DNA from: Streptomyces sp. ST2-7A
Lineage (GTDB): Bacteria > Actinomycetota > Actinomycetes > Streptomycetales > Streptomycetaceae
DNA length: 64,000 bases
Reading direction: 5' to 3'
Assembly (NCBI RefSeq): GCF_021390475.1
Contig: NZ_JAJUWS010000016.1
Span: 57,152 to 121,151 of the forward strand
Shown here: positions 1 through 8,361 of the stretch, piece after piece
Layout of the letters: each line of letters opens with the position of its first letter
Numbering within the stretch: the first letter of the stretch is position 1
Notes under the pieces: model-generated
Database searches by the model: none
What the model saw: the letters and a program-made list of their open reading frames with translations, nothing else
What the model was told of the DNA's origin: nothing
Made by a program: the position numbers and the translations under genes

Positions 1-1
1 C

Positions 2-346
2 CCGCTGGTGGTCCGCAACGCCCACCACTGGCTGTGGGAGGGCACCGGTGTCACCGAGGGCGAGGAACTGCCCGGCCTCGTCGCCGGGGAGGCCGACGGC
101 TACGCCCCCCGCGTGCCGCTGTCCCCCTACGAGAGCCGGATCCTGCTCGCCCACTCCCCGTACCGCGACGACGCCGGCGCGACCCGCCACCAGGAGACCT
201 CCCTGTACCGGGCGCCGAGCGGGGCGTGGGTCTTCGCCTCCGGCACCTTCGCCTGGTCACCCGCCCTGGACCGCCCCGACCACACCGACGAACGGATCCG
301 GCGCGCCACCGCCAACCTGCTCGACCGCATCCGCAAGCACGACTGA
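2..346 (+). CDS. C-terminal end of an N,N-dimethylformamidase beta-subunit-like protein (5' truncated by window)
   Basis: The frame is open from base 2 and ends with TGA, so only about the last 114 residues are present. The segment ending in ETSLYRAPSGAWVFASGTF and a helix with DERIRRATANLLDRI resembles the C-terminus of the large-subunit N,N-dimethylformamidase family that sits just upstream of purC in Streptomyces genomes. This placement is recalled synteny, not a search. Substrate and activity cannot be judged from the fragment. The gene is co-directional with purC but separated from it by about 200 bases. Confidence 0.6.
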   Translation, partial: PLVVRNAHHWLWEGTGVTEGEELPGLVAGEADGYAPRVPLSPYESRILLAHSPYRDDAGATRHQETSLYRAPSGAWVFASGTFAWSPALDRPDHTDERIRRATANLLDRIRKHD

Positions 347-551
347 TCCGGCCTGGTTCCGGAACGTTCCGGCCCGGACCCCGGGTGTTCCGGCCCCGAC
401 CGTCGGATCCGGACCCGGGCCACGCCCGCGGCCCGGCCCCGGAGCGGCGGGGGAAGCGCCGTCGGGTGACAATGGCGTTTCCGAAACCTCCCGACGCGCG
501 CCGTTCGTGGGCCGCGTCGGCCGCCTCATCGCCTCTCCCCAGGAGAACGTC

Positions 552-1457
552 GTGCCCGGATTCGTGGAAACGCCCCAGCCCGCCCGGGTCCCCGGGCTGG
601 AACACCTGCACACCGGCAAGGTGCGCGATCTCTACCGCAACGAGGCGGGGGAGCTGGTCATGGTCGCCGGCGACCGCGTCTCGGCCTACGACTGGGTTCT
701 GCCCACCGAGATCCCGGACAAGGGCCGGATCCTCACCCGATTGACGCAGTGGTGGTTCGACCAGCTCGCCGACCTGGTCCCCCACCACCTGATCTCCACC
801 GAGGTCCCCCCCGGCGCGCCCGCCGACTGGGAGGGCCGGGTCATGGTGTGCCGGCCGCTGGAGATGCTGCCGATCGAGTGCGTGGCGCGCGGCTACCTCA
901 CCGGCTCCGGTCTGGTGGAGTACCGCCGCGACCGCACCGTCTGCGGCCTCGCCCTGCCGCCCGGCCTGGAGGACGGCTCCGAGCTGCCGGCGCCCATCTT
1001 CACCCCCGCCACCAAGGCGGAGGTCGGCGACCACGACGAGAACGTCACCCACGAGGAGGTGGCCCGCCGGGTCGGCGTGGAGACCGCCGCCGAACTGCGC
1101 CAGCTCACCCTCGCGGTCTACGGGCGCGGCCGGGACGTCGCCCGCGACCGGGGCATCATCCTCGCCGACACCAAGTTCGAGTTCGGCCGCGAGACGCCGG
1201 ACGGTCCGCTGGTCCTTGCCGACGAGGTACTGACCCCCGACTCCTCCCGCTTCTGGCTGAAGTCGGAGTGGGCGCCGGGCCGCCCCCAACAGCCCTTCGA
1301 CAAGCAGTACCTCCGCGACTGGCTGGCCTCGCCCGCCTCCGGCTGGGACCGCGACGGCGACGCCCCGCCCCCGGAGCTGCCCGAGGAGGTCATCGCCGGC
1401 ACCCGCGAGCGGTACACCGAGGCGTACCGGCTGCTCACCGGTCTCGCCTGGGACTGA
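552..1457 (+). CDS. purC: Phosphoribosylaminoimidazole-succinocarboxamide synthase (SAICAR synthetase)
   Basis: PurC joins CAIR and aspartate with ATP to make SAICAR in de novo purine synthesis, in the cytoplasm. The 301-residue protein has the family start HTGKVRDLY, the motif IPDKGRILTRL, the ATP/CAIR-site segment RGYLTGSG, and IILADTKFEFG near the C-terminal half. Length fits the single-domain bacterial and fungal type. The GTG start is chosen because AGGAG lies six bases upstream at 541-545. The gene stands alone, apart from the purSQL operon 7 kb downstream, as in other Streptomyces. The 347-551 gap holds no clear gene. Confidence 0.95.
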   Translation: MPGFVETPQPARVPGLEHLHTGKVRDLYRNEAGELVMVAGDRVSAYDWVLPTEIPDKGRILTRLTQWWFDQLADLVPHHLISTEVPPGAPADWEGRVMVCRPLEMLPIECVARGYLTGSGLVEYRRDRTVCGLALPPGLEDGSELPAPIFTPATKAEVGDHDENVTHEEVARRVGVETAAELRQLTLAVYGRGRDVARDRGIILADTKFEFGRETPDGPLVLADEVLTPDSSRFWLKSEWAPGRPQQPFDKQYLRDWLASPASGWDRDGDAPPPELPEEVIAGTRERYTEAYRLLTGLAWD

Positions 1458-1508
1458 CCCGGCCGGCACCGACGCGCCCGGGCACCGACCCGTCCGTGCC
1501 CGGCCGGT

Positions 1509-1883
1509 TCACTCCCCGGCCGGGCGCCGTTCGGGAGGGGTGAGGAACGAGCGGATCAGCATCAGCAGCGGGAGGGACAGCAGCGCGATCCCGGCGACCT
1601 GGTTGCCGAGGAGGAAGAACCCGCTCGCCCCGGCCATGGCGATCAACGTCAGCGCCGCGGCCAGGAGTTGTCCCCGCAGCGCGGTCCGTATCTCCGTCTC
1701 CGCCTGCCGTTCGGAGACCCGGATGTTGCCGGTGGCCACCGTCTCGGCCATCCGCAGGATGCGCTCGGCGGCACCCGGCAGGATCCGCTCGTACTGGTCC
1801 AGCACCGCCGGGGCGGGCAGCGGTCCCGCCCACGTCTGCTCGATGGTCAGCCGGGCGGTCTCGGGGCCGCCCCCGCCGTTCAG
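1509..1883 (-). CDS. DUF2335-type small membrane protein (start uncertain)
   Basis: The C-terminal 120 residues contain VLDQYERILPGAAERILRMAE followed by two hydrophobic segments (LLAAALTLIAMAG and QVAGIALLSLPLLMLI). That arrangement matches the DUF2335 family of small membrane proteins of unknown role. The same frame stays open back to an ATG at 2141, but codon third positions lose their G/C bias upstream of about 1885, where the frame of the neighbouring small ORF is the well-behaved one. No ATG or GTG lies at the switch point; a CTG overlaps the TGA of the upstream ORF. Either a CTG start or a frameshifted single gene is possible. Confidence 0.6.
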   Translation of the reverse strand: MNGGGGPETARLTIEQTWAGPLPAPAVLDQYERILPGAAERILRMAETVATGNIRVSERQAETEIRTALRGQLLAAALTLIAMAGASGFFLLGNQVAGIALLSLPLLMLIRSFLTPPERRPAGE

Positions 1884-2107
1884 CCCCGCACCGACCGCCC
1901 CACGCTGTTCACGCCCTCGCGGATCGCCCGGCCGACCGTGCGCCAGGCCGTCCGAACCGGTCGTTGGGCCTCCGTCCGCTTGCGAGACCTCCGCAGAGCC
2001 GGTGACGGATCGAGGTTCAGGGAGGCGAAACCCCTGGTCAGATCGGTCGTCAGGTTGGACACCCGACTCGACACGGTCCGTGACGCCATCCCGGCTTCCC
2101 CCTTCAT
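1880..2107 (-). CDS. Small basic hypothetical protein, possibly the N-terminal part of the adjoining DUF2335 protein
   Basis: This 75-residue frame shows strong third-position G/C, unlike the overlapping frame. It encodes an amphipathic Arg/Ser-rich peptide (MASRTVSSRVSNLTTDL at residues 7-23, ending RSVRG). Start is ATG at 2107, with ATG at residue 7 as an alternative. Its stop overlaps the point where the DUF2335 domain becomes readable in the next frame, so the two may be one coupled pair or one protein split by a one-base indel in the G/C runs around 1860-1900. I recognise no family for this segment alone. Confidence 0.45.
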   Translation of the reverse strand: MKGEAGMASRTVSSRVSNLTTDLTRGFASLNLDPSPALRRSRKRTEAQRPVRTAWRTVGRAIREGVNSVGRSVRG

Positions 2108-2522
2108 TCCCCCGGCCCTCCTGCTCGTGCTCCTGCGGCAAAGCTACCCCTTACACGCGGTGGGTAGCCGGGAAGCTACCGAAGGTTATCCCGGGAGGGG
2201 GTGGAACCGGTCGTTTTCACGATGGGGGGCGCGTCAACCCGAGTGACGGCACCGCAGGTGGGGGTGTCACCCGAAGGAGTGGCGGTCCCGGTGGGCCCGG
2301 AACGCCACGCGAGAGATCGCCGCGATCCGACCGAAACGATCTGGCCGAAAACGGGAGTTGGTCCCGCGCCCGACGCTCCGGGGCGCGCGATCCCCCGGGC
2401 GCGACACCGACCCCCGCCCGCGAGACGCCGAAAAGGCGAACGGCGACGCGCGGTTCGGAGAAGGTCCGGAAAGGGGGAGGGGCGGGGACGCGGATGAACA
2501 CCCCGGCGGAGCCCGGAAACGA

Positions 2523-2555
2523 CCGTCGCCCCACCGGGGAACGGTGGGGCGACGG
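2523..2555 (-). terminator. Intrinsic terminator of the tRNA-Gly transcript
   Basis: A 14-base-pair perfect stem (CCGTCGCCCCACCG with its complement) encloses a five-base GGGAA loop, directly 3' of the minus-strand tRNA-Gly. The bases that follow on the minus strand include a short T run (GTCGTTTCC). Confidence 0.7.
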
Positions 2556-2579
2556 GGTGACTCCGGTGGAGTCGAACGG

Positions 2580-2652
2580 AGCGGACGACCGGGCTCGAAC
2601 CGGCGACCTCAACCTTGGCAAGGTTGCGCTCTACCAACTGAGCTACGTCCGC
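2580..2652 (-). tRNA. tRNA-Gly (anticodon GCC)
   Basis: The minus strand folds as a cloverleaf: acceptor GCGGACG pairs with CGTCCGC, the D arm is AGCTCAGTTGGTAGAGC, the anticodon loop TTGCCAA sits on an AACC/GGTT stem, and the T arm carries GGTTCGAGCC. The anticodon GCC reads GGC and GGT. CCA is not encoded. An identical copy lies at 7236-7308. It is followed by a strong terminator and starts about 65 bases downstream of the response-regulator gene on the same strand. Confidence 0.95.
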
Positions 2653-2716
2653 CTGCGCCACCGAATCGTACCCCGGGCGGTTTCCACCGGGGCTCCTCGG
2701 TGCCGTGCGCGGTCCA

Positions 2717-3343
2717 TCATAGCCATCCCCGCTCGCGTGCGAGGCGCACCGCCGCGTGCCGGTTCTCGGCGTGCAGTTTGGCCGTCGCCGAGGAGAGGTA
2801 GTTGCGCACCGTCCCCGGCGCCAGCGAGGCCCGCTCGGCGATCTCCGCGACGGGGGCGCCGTCCGCCGCCAGCTCCAGCAGCTCGGACTCCCGCGCGGTC
2901 AGCGGCGAGTCCCCCGAGCTGATCGCGTCGGCCGCCAACTCCGGGTCCACGTAACGCTGCCCCGCCCGGACGGTGCGGATGATCTCCGCGAGGCGTTGCG
3001 CCGAGACGGTCTTGGGCACGAACCCGCGCACCCCCGCCGCCAGGGCCCGCTTCAGGTGCCCGGGCCGTCCGTGGCCGGTCACGATCATCGTGCGGCACCC
3101 CGGCAGTTCCTCCCGCAGGCGTGTGGCCACTCTCACGCCGTCGGCGCCCGGCATCTGGAGGTCCAGCACCGCCACGTCCGGCCGGTGCGCCATCGCCATG
3201 GCCAGCGCCTCGGGTCCGCTCGCGGCCTCGGCGACCACCGTCAGGTCGTCCTCCAGCGCGAGGAGGGCGGCCAACGCGCCCCGGATCAGGTGTTCGTCGT
3301 CGGCGAGCAGCACCCGGATGGGGGCGGGACCGTTCGATGTCAT
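2717..3343 (-). CDS. NarL/LuxR-family two-component response regulator
   Basis: The 208-residue protein has a receiver domain (residues about 8-125) with the acidic pair in LLADDEH, the phosphoacceptor in AVLDLQMPG and the conserved Lys in FVPKT. A LuxR-type helix-turn-helix follows (PLTARESELLELA onward, about 145-205). Its ATG overlaps the TGA of the histidine-kinase gene by four bases, so the two are translationally coupled. The pair adjoins an ABC exporter, a common arrangement in which the regulator controls the transporter. That role is inference. It resembles the DesR type. Confidence 0.9.
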   Translation of the reverse strand: MTSNGPAPIRVLLADDEHLIRGALAALLALEDDLTVVAEAASGPEALAMAMAHRPDVAVLDLQMPGADGVRVATRLREELPGCRTMIVTGHGRPGHLKRALAAGVRGFVPKTVSAQRLAEIIRTVRAGQRYVDPELAADAISSGDSPLTARESELLELAADGAPVAEIAERASLAPGTVRNYLSSATAKLHAENRHAAVRLARERGWL

Positions 3344-4773
3344 GCCTCACTCCTCTTCTCCGGCTCCCCCGGCTCCCCGCGGGTGCCCCGCTCGCCGTTC
3401 TTCCCGCCTCTTCCGCTCCACCGCCCGCCGGCCCCGGGGGCTCCGCCCTCCCCACCGGCGCCCTCCCCACCGCCGGTGGCGTCCCCGTCCCGGTCGTCCC
3501 CGTCCCCGCGCGGGTCCTCGTCGGACACGGCCGCCGCCGGGACCCGGGCCGCCAGCCGCCATCCGCCGTCCGTGCCGTCGGGGCCGGCCTCCAGGGTGCC
3601 GCCCAGGGGCGTCAGCCGTTCGCGCAGTCCGCGCAGGCCCGAGCCGCGCCCGTCACCCGTCCCCGGTCGGTCGGCCACCCCGTCGTTGCGCATCTCCACC
3701 TCGACGGTGCCGTCCCGCCCGCCCCGCACCGCGATCGCGCAGTGGGCCGCGTCGGCGTGCCGCAGCACGTTGGTGGCGCCCTCCCGCACCACCCACCCCA
3801 GCGCGGCCCCCACGGCCTCGGAGAGCTCCGGCAGCCGGCGCGGGTCGGCCGGCTCGACCCGGCACTCCGTCCCCGCCGCCTCCAACACCCCCCGTGCCCC
3901 GGCCAGTTCGGCGAACAGGTCGGTGTCGCGGTAGCCGCGCAGCACGGCCCGCATCTCCCGCTGCGACTCCCGGGCGATCCGTTCGACCTCGATCATCTGG
4001 TCCACGGCGGCGTCGGCGCCGCGCCGGGCGAGCTGGGCGGCCAACTCGCTCTTGAGGGCGATCACCGACAGGTTGCGGCCCAGCACGTCGTGCATGTCGC
4101 GGCCGAAACGCAGGCGTTCCTCGGCGACCGCCAGCCGGGCCCGGGTCTCCCGGGACGCCTCCAGTTCGTCGACCACCCGCAGCGACCACGCCGAGGTCCG
4201 GTAGGTGAAGCCGAAGAACGAGGTGCAGAACACCGCGGTGAACAGCAGCGGGACCACCATCTCCGGGGACACCCCGCCCGCCAGCGCGCCGAGGATCGCC
4301 GCGGCCACCGCCACCGCGCTCCAGGTGGAGCCGACGGAGACCGAACGGACCAGCAGGGCGGGGCCGGTGAAGAACATCGGGAACCACACCATCGCCACCG
4401 CCGCGTCCTCCGGCAGCGCCCCGGTCCGCAACAGGAGGACCCCGACCAGCAGACCCAGCAGGGTGAGGACGGCGAAGAGCGCGAACAGGCGATCCGGGCG
4501 CGGCTCCCGGCCCAGGTAGTGGTTCAGCCCGTCGCGGCTCAGCATCAGGTTCACCGCCGCGTGCGCGCCGCCGGTCCCCAGCAGCAGTACCGCCGGGAGG
4601 GGGCCGACGCCGGGCCCCATGCCCACCAGCCACAGGAGGATCAGCCCGACCTCCGCGAAGGCGAAGAAGTAGATCGCCCAGCGGGTGTACTGGTGGAAGC
4701 GGACACCGCCGCTGGAGCGGCGGAACCGGCGGACCGGGGCCAGCGGCTCCAGCGTCGGCCATCTGCGCGTCAC
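3340..4773 (-). CDS. Sensor histidine kinase (HisKA_3/NarX-type, DesK-like)
   Basis: The 477-residue protein starts with about six hydrophobic segments (residues about 30-190), then a dimerisation/phosphoacceptor helix with RDMHDVLGRNLSV, and a C-terminal HATPase domain with an N box (REGATNVLRHA) and the G box GSGLRGLRERL. The tail is a low-complexity Gly/Asp/Arg stretch of about 60 residues after the catalytic domain. GTG at 4773 is chosen because GAGGAG lies about 11 bases upstream. It would phosphorylate the regulator encoded immediately downstream with a four-base overlap. The signal sensed is unknown. Confidence 0.9.
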   Translation of the reverse strand: MTRRWPTLEPLAPVRRFRRSSGGVRFHQYTRWAIYFFAFAEVGLILLWLVGMGPGVGPLPAVLLLGTGGAHAAVNLMLSRDGLNHYLGREPRPDRLFALFAVLTLLGLLVGVLLLRTGALPEDAAVAMVWFPMFFTGPALLVRSVSVGSTWSAVAVAAAILGALAGGVSPEMVVPLLFTAVFCTSFFGFTYRTSAWSLRVVDELEASRETRARLAVAEERLRFGRDMHDVLGRNLSVIALKSELAAQLARRGADAAVDQMIEVERIARESQREMRAVLRGYRDTDLFAELAGARGVLEAAGTECRVEPADPRRLPELSEAVGAALGWVVREGATNVLRHADAAHCAIAVRGGRDGTVEVEMRNDGVADRPGTGDGRGSGLRGLRERLTPLGGTLEAGPDGTDGGWRLAARVPAAAVSDEDPRGDGDDRDGDATGGGEGAGGEGGAPGAGGRWSGRGGKNGERGTRGEPGEPEKRSEA

Positions 4774-4831
4774 GGGTGCGGCTCTCCTCGCGGGCCCCGG
4801 CCGGGCCGGGGGTGTCGGGGCGTGTCGGGCG

Positions 4832-4856
4832 GTCGGGGCCGGTGGCCGGCCCCGAC
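4832..4856 (-). terminator. Hairpin between ABC permease and histidine kinase
   Basis: An 11-base-pair stem (GTCGGGGCCGG with its complement) on a three-base loop lies in the 86-base gap after the permease stop. It has no T run. It may partly terminate or stabilise the exporter message, so the downstream kinase genes may be expressed at a lower level. Confidence 0.45.
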
Positions 4857-4859
4857 GGG

Positions 4860-5789
4860 TCAGGCGCGGGGGTCCCAGCGGAACCACCGGCGTACAGCAA
4901 ACACCGACGCACCGGTCCACACCAGCGCGACCGCCAGGGCGCGCAGCACGTCGGTCCCCTCGATGGAGCCCAGCCAGCCGCCGCGCACCATCTCGATGAC
5001 GGGCGTCATCGGCAGGAACCGGAAGACATCGGCCATCGTGGCGGGCAGCGTCTCCAGCGGCACGATCAGTCCCGAGGCGAAGGCGGAGATCATGAACAGC
5101 GGCAGCGCGGTGATCTGCGCGCTCTCCACGGTGCGGGTGAAGGCGGCCGTGACGGCGGCCATCAGCACCATCAGCGCCAGGCCGATCAGCAGACCGAGGA
5201 GCAGCGTCACGGGCTGCTCCGGGAAGCCGAGGTCCAGGACGGCCGTGCCGATGACCACCAACAGCAGGCACTGTGCCAGTGCCAGGGCGACCGACGGGAG
5301 AGCGGACCCCGCCAGGACCTCCCCGTCGGACAGCTCACCGGTGCGCAGTCGCTTGAGCACCCGCTCCTCGCGCCGGGCGACGTAGACGGAGATGACGTTG
5401 GAGTAGACGACGAACAGCAGGATCATGCCGATGCCGCCGGTGATCACGAGCGCCCCGACGCTCAGGCCGACCTCCTCCAGGTTCATCTCCCGGCTGACCG
5501 AGAAGGTCGCGGCGGACATGAAGAACGGCATGATCAGCGCCATCATCAGGGCCGTGCGGTTGCGCAGCAGCAGGGTCAGCTCGGCGCGACCGATGGAGGT
5601 CATGCGGCGCAGCGCGGCCGGCTCCGGGAGACCGAGCAGCCGGAGGGCGGTGCGGCCGCCCGTGCCCGACGGGGCGGGCGGTGGCGCGGGGGTGGTGTCG
5701 TGGTCGCCGGGAGCGACGGGCCTCCCGGGGGCGTGGCCGGTGGCGGGCGCGGTCGGGTGGTCGGCGGTGGTCCGGGACGGGATGGTCAT
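4860..5789 (-). CDS. ABC-2 type exporter permease
   Basis: The 309-residue protein has a Pro/Gly/Ala-rich cytoplasmic N-terminus (about 60 residues) and then six hydrophobic segments, including ALMMALIMPFFMSAATF, LVITGGIGMILLFVVYSNV and LLGLLIGLALMVLMAA. The motif ARREERVLKRLRTG between segments two and three is typical of ABC-2 drug, antibiotic or lipid exporter subunits. The ATPase gene lies 174 bases upstream on the same strand, and a two-component pair follows downstream. The substrate cannot be inferred from sequence. The ATG start at 5789 is the only good candidate. Confidence 0.9.
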   Translation of the reverse strand: MTIPSRTTADHPTAPATGHAPGRPVAPGDHDTTPAPPPAPSGTGGRTALRLLGLPEPAALRRMTSIGRAELTLLLRNRTALMMALIMPFFMSAATFSVSREMNLEEVGLSVGALVITGGIGMILLFVVYSNVISVYVARREERVLKRLRTGELSDGEVLAGSALPSVALALAQCLLLVVIGTAVLDLGFPEQPVTLLLGLLIGLALMVLMAAVTAAFTRTVESAQITALPLFMISAFASGLIVPLETLPATMADVFRFLPMTPVIEMVRGGWLGSIEGTDVLRALAVALVWTGASVFAVRRWFRWDPRA

Positions 5790-5963
5790 GGTGGTCGCCC
5801 CCTTCGTGGTGCGGGTGGGTGCCGGAGCCGTCCGCGCGGTGCGCGGGGCGGGGGTCCGGCTGCGGTTCGGGTCGCGGTGCGGGCGGTCGCCCGGGTGGTG
5901 CGGGGCGCGTCGCGGTCGGGACGCGGCACGCCGGTGGATGTGCGGTTCGTCACCCGGCTCGGG

Positions 5964-6938
5964 TCACACCGGCACCCCGGCCGGCTCGGTGTCGGAGTCG
6001 GCGCCCGCCGTGCCGTCCTCCGCGATCCGCAGGAAGGCCTCCTCCAGTGAGGCGGAGCGGGCGTCCAGTCCGGTCAGTTCCACGTCCCGCTCGCGGGCCC
6101 ACAGCAGCAGGTCGGTCAGGTCGCGCTGGAGGCGGCGGCTGCGCACCTCCACGGCGCGGGGGTCGATCGGGTCGGACACGACCTCGCCGATGCCCGCCGG
6201 CAACTCCCCGGCACCGATCCCGTCCGGCAGGGTGAAGCGGATCCGGGAGGGCTGGGCGGCGCGGACCTCGTCCGGGGTGCCGGCCAGCACGATCCGTCCG
6301 GCCCGCATGATGGCCAGCCGGTCGGCGAGGGTCTCGGCCTCCTCCAGGTAGTGCGTGGTGAGCACCACGGTGGTGCCACCGGCGCGCAGCGCGCGGATCA
6401 GCTCCCGGGTGCGCTGCCGTGCCTCGGGGTCCAGGCCGGTGGTCGGCTCGTCGAGGAAGAGGATCTCCGGGCGACCGATCAGGGCCATGGCGAGGTCCAG
6501 GCGGCGGCGCTCGCCACCGGAGAGCTGCTTGACGCGGACCCTGGCCCGCCCCTCCAGACCGACCATCTCCAGCGCCTCGGCGACCGGCCGGGCGCCGGTG
6601 GTGCAGCCGGCCCACATGCGGGCGGTCTCGGTCACGGTGAGGTCGGCGGGGAAGCCGCCCTCCTGGAGCATGATGCCGATCCGCGGGCGGACCAGCCGCC
6701 GCTCGCGGTACGGGTCGTGTCCGAGGACCCGGATCCGTCCCTCGGTGGGGGCGGCCAGGCCCTCCAGCAGTTCGACCGTGGAGGTCTTGCCGGCGCCGTT
6801 GGTGCCCAGCAGGGCGAACACCTCCCCTCCGCGCACGGTGAAGTCCATGCCCCGGACGGCCTCGAAGCCGTCCGGGCCCGCCGGTCCGTAGCGCCGGCGC
6901 AGTCCGGTCACCTCGATCACGTTCTCCCGCTCGTTCAT
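5964..6938 (-). CDS. ABC exporter ATP-binding protein
   Basis: The 324-residue ATPase carries Walker A GTNGAGKTST (about residues 46-55), the signature LSGGERRR, Walker B ILFLDEPTTGLDPE and the switch His in LTTHYLEE. A C-terminal extension of about 80 residues ends ARSASLEEAFL, the hallmark of DrrA/CcmA-type ATPases partnering ABC-2 permeases. It is the first gene of a transporter and two-component cluster read on the minus strand. No promoter was identified with confidence in the 297 bases separating it from the tRNA-Gly terminator. Confidence 0.92.
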   Translation of the reverse strand: MNERENVIEVTGLRRRYGPAGPDGFEAVRGMDFTVRGGEVFALLGTNGAGKTSTVELLEGLAAPTEGRIRVLGHDPYRERRLVRPRIGIMLQEGGFPADLTVTETARMWAGCTTGARPVAEALEMVGLEGRARVRVKQLSGGERRRLDLAMALIGRPEILFLDEPTTGLDPEARQRTRELIRALRAGGTTVVLTTHYLEEAETLADRLAIMRAGRIVLAGTPDEVRAAQPSRIRFTLPDGIGAGELPAGIGEVVSDPIDPRAVEVRSRRLQRDLTDLLLWARERDVELTGLDARSASLEEAFLRIAEDGTAGADSDTEPAGVPV

Positions 6939-7192
6939 GTCTCCAGCCTCTCCCCGGGCGGAGGCCCGCGGCAGTGCCCGCTGTCATCGACCCGTATGAC
7001 AAATGTCAGTGGGGTGATGGGGTGGCGTGGCGGCGGGATCGAGGGGCGCGACGCGGGGGAGGGGAGAGGGGGAGGGGCGCCGGAATCATCCGGTCGCCCC
7101 GATCGACCGGGGGATCGCGTCCCCCGGGACTTCGCCTTCACCGGGAAGAGGGCGTCGAAAGAACCGGGAACCGGGAAGGCGGACGAAACGCG

Positions 7193-7228
7193 ACGGGCCC
7201 GATTTCCCCGGAGGGAAATCGGGCCCGT
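7193..7228 (-). terminator. Strong intrinsic terminator 3' of the two-gene tRNA-Gly unit
   Basis: A 16-base-pair perfect stem (ACGGGCCCGATTTCCC and its complement) closes on a CGGA tetraloop eight bases beyond the end of tRNA-Gly(GCC) on the minus strand. A TTT run follows in the minus direction. Confidence 0.8.
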
Positions 7229-7235
7229 TCATCGG

Positions 7236-7308
7236 AGCGGACGACCGGGCTCGAACCGGCGACCTCAACCTTGGCAAGGTTGCGCTCTACCAACTGAGCT
7301 ACGTCCGC
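7236..7308 (-). tRNA. tRNA-Gly (anticodon GCC), second copy
   Basis: This is the same 73 bases as the copy at 2580-2652: acceptor GCGGACG/CGTCCGC, anticodon loop TTGCCAA and T loop TTCGAGC. It lies 139 bases downstream of tRNA-Gly(TCC) on the same strand and probably shares its transcript, ending at the hairpin just beyond. Confidence 0.95.
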
Positions 7309-7447
7309 GCGAAGTGTCGAAGAAGTCGAGCCGACATCAGCCCGATCCCGATGTTCGGTGGGAAAGAGGGTTCGACCGATTTCTCCGACGTTTCAACCGA
7401 TCCGCCCGGCCCCTCGGTGAGGAGGGGGACACGGCCGGTATCGATGG

Positions 7448-7519
7448 AGCGGGTGACAGGAATCGCACACTGCGCCTCCCCTTTGGAAAAGGGGCGCTCT
7501 ACTACTGAGCTACACCCGC
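7448..7519 (-). tRNA. tRNA-Gly (anticodon TCC)
   Basis: The minus strand gives a 72-base cloverleaf: acceptor GCGGGTG/CACCCGC, D arm AGCTCAGTAGTAGAGC, anticodon stem CCCCT/AGGGG enclosing TTTCCAA, and T arm GCGATTCCTGTC. The anticodon TCC reads GGA, a rarely used codon in this GC-rich genome. CCA is not encoded. It is the first gene of a probable two-tRNA transcript with tRNA-Gly(GCC). Confidence 0.93.
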
Positions 7520-7570
7520 GCGAACCGGTGGGGTTCCGCCGTTTCCGGCTTCGCCCCTCGGCGTGCTCCA

Positions 7571-7601
7571 GACTCTAGCCGATCACCCGGGGTGCCTGGC
7601 A
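7571..7601 (-). promoter_or_regulatory. Predicted promoter of the tRNA-Gly pair
   Basis: On the minus strand, TTGCCA (7601-7596) and TAGAGT (7576-7571) are spaced 19 bases apart, about 50 bases upstream of tRNA-Gly(TCC). They fit the Streptomyces housekeeping consensus TTGac / TAgnnT, with a slightly long spacer. Confidence 0.4.
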
Positions 7602-7632
7602 AGTCGGCTCCCCCGGGTGGTCAACCGGCTTC

Positions 7633-7950
7633 TCAGTGGGCCGTGTTGAAGGCGTCGTAGATCTTCTTGGGGATCCGGCCGCGGGCGGGGACCTCCATGC
7701 CGTTGGACTCGGCCCAGGCGCGCACCGTCTTGGGGTCGGGGGCGACCGGCAGGTGACGGTAGGACTTCCCGGACTTGGTCTGCTTGCGACCGGAGTCCAT
7801 GTACGGGGTGAGGGCGTCGCGCAGCTTGCGCGCGTTCTCGGTGCTCAGGTCGATCTCGTAGGACTTGCCGTCGAGTCCGAAGGTGACCGTTTCCGCGGCC
7901 TCCCCGCCGTCGAGATCGTCGGAGAGCGTGACCACTACCTGCTGAGCCAC
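7633..7950 (-). CDS. lsrL: Lsr2-family nucleoid-associated protein, LsrL type
   Basis: The 105-residue protein has an N-terminal dimerisation domain (VVVTLSDDLDGGEAAETVTFGLDGK) and a C-terminal domain with the AT-hook-like RGRIPKK at residues about 91-97, flanked by the helix RAWAESNGMEVPARG. Lsr2 proteins bind AT-rich minor groove and silence foreign genes. Streptomyces carries lsr2 plus a paralogue, LsrL (SCO4076 in S. coelicolor), located just before purSQL, and this gene has that position. It is transcribed away from purS. The 411-base gap between them contains an unusually AT-rich patch near 8150-8190 (runs such as TTTTATCATTAT), a plausible target of its own silencing. Confidence 0.92.
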   Translation of the reverse strand: MAQQVVVTLSDDLDGGEAAETVTFGLDGKSYEIDLSTENARKLRDALTPYMDSGRKQTKSGKSYRHLPVAPDPKTVRAWAESNGMEVPARGRIPKKIYDAFNTAH

Positions 7951-8361
7951 GATTTATCGGTCCTTTCGGAATGATCGTCCCCCGGTTCGCCGGAAGGGTC
8001 TCCGGGGTTCCCGATCAGATGGGTGGATAGGCTGCCGACCGGGATGAACACGTCGTGCTCACGTCGTGTTCGCGACTCCCGGGGGACCACTCCGCAATCG
8101 CGGCGCGGGCCCGGTGTTTTCGGTCCCGACACGCACCCGGAGCGGTGCCATACCTTCCTTTTATCATTATCCGGCGCTTTTTTCTTCCCCGATACCCCAC
8201 CGTGACCCGGGCCGCCCGGAGGTGGTTACCGGAAGTGCGTCCGGAACCACCTCCGGAAGTCGGGGACGGTGTCGGGGGTACCCGATATCTACCCGTGTAG
8301 ATTTCGATGCCCGGTACGCTGAGGCGTGCAGCGTCAAGCACTTACCTCACCGGGAGTACCA

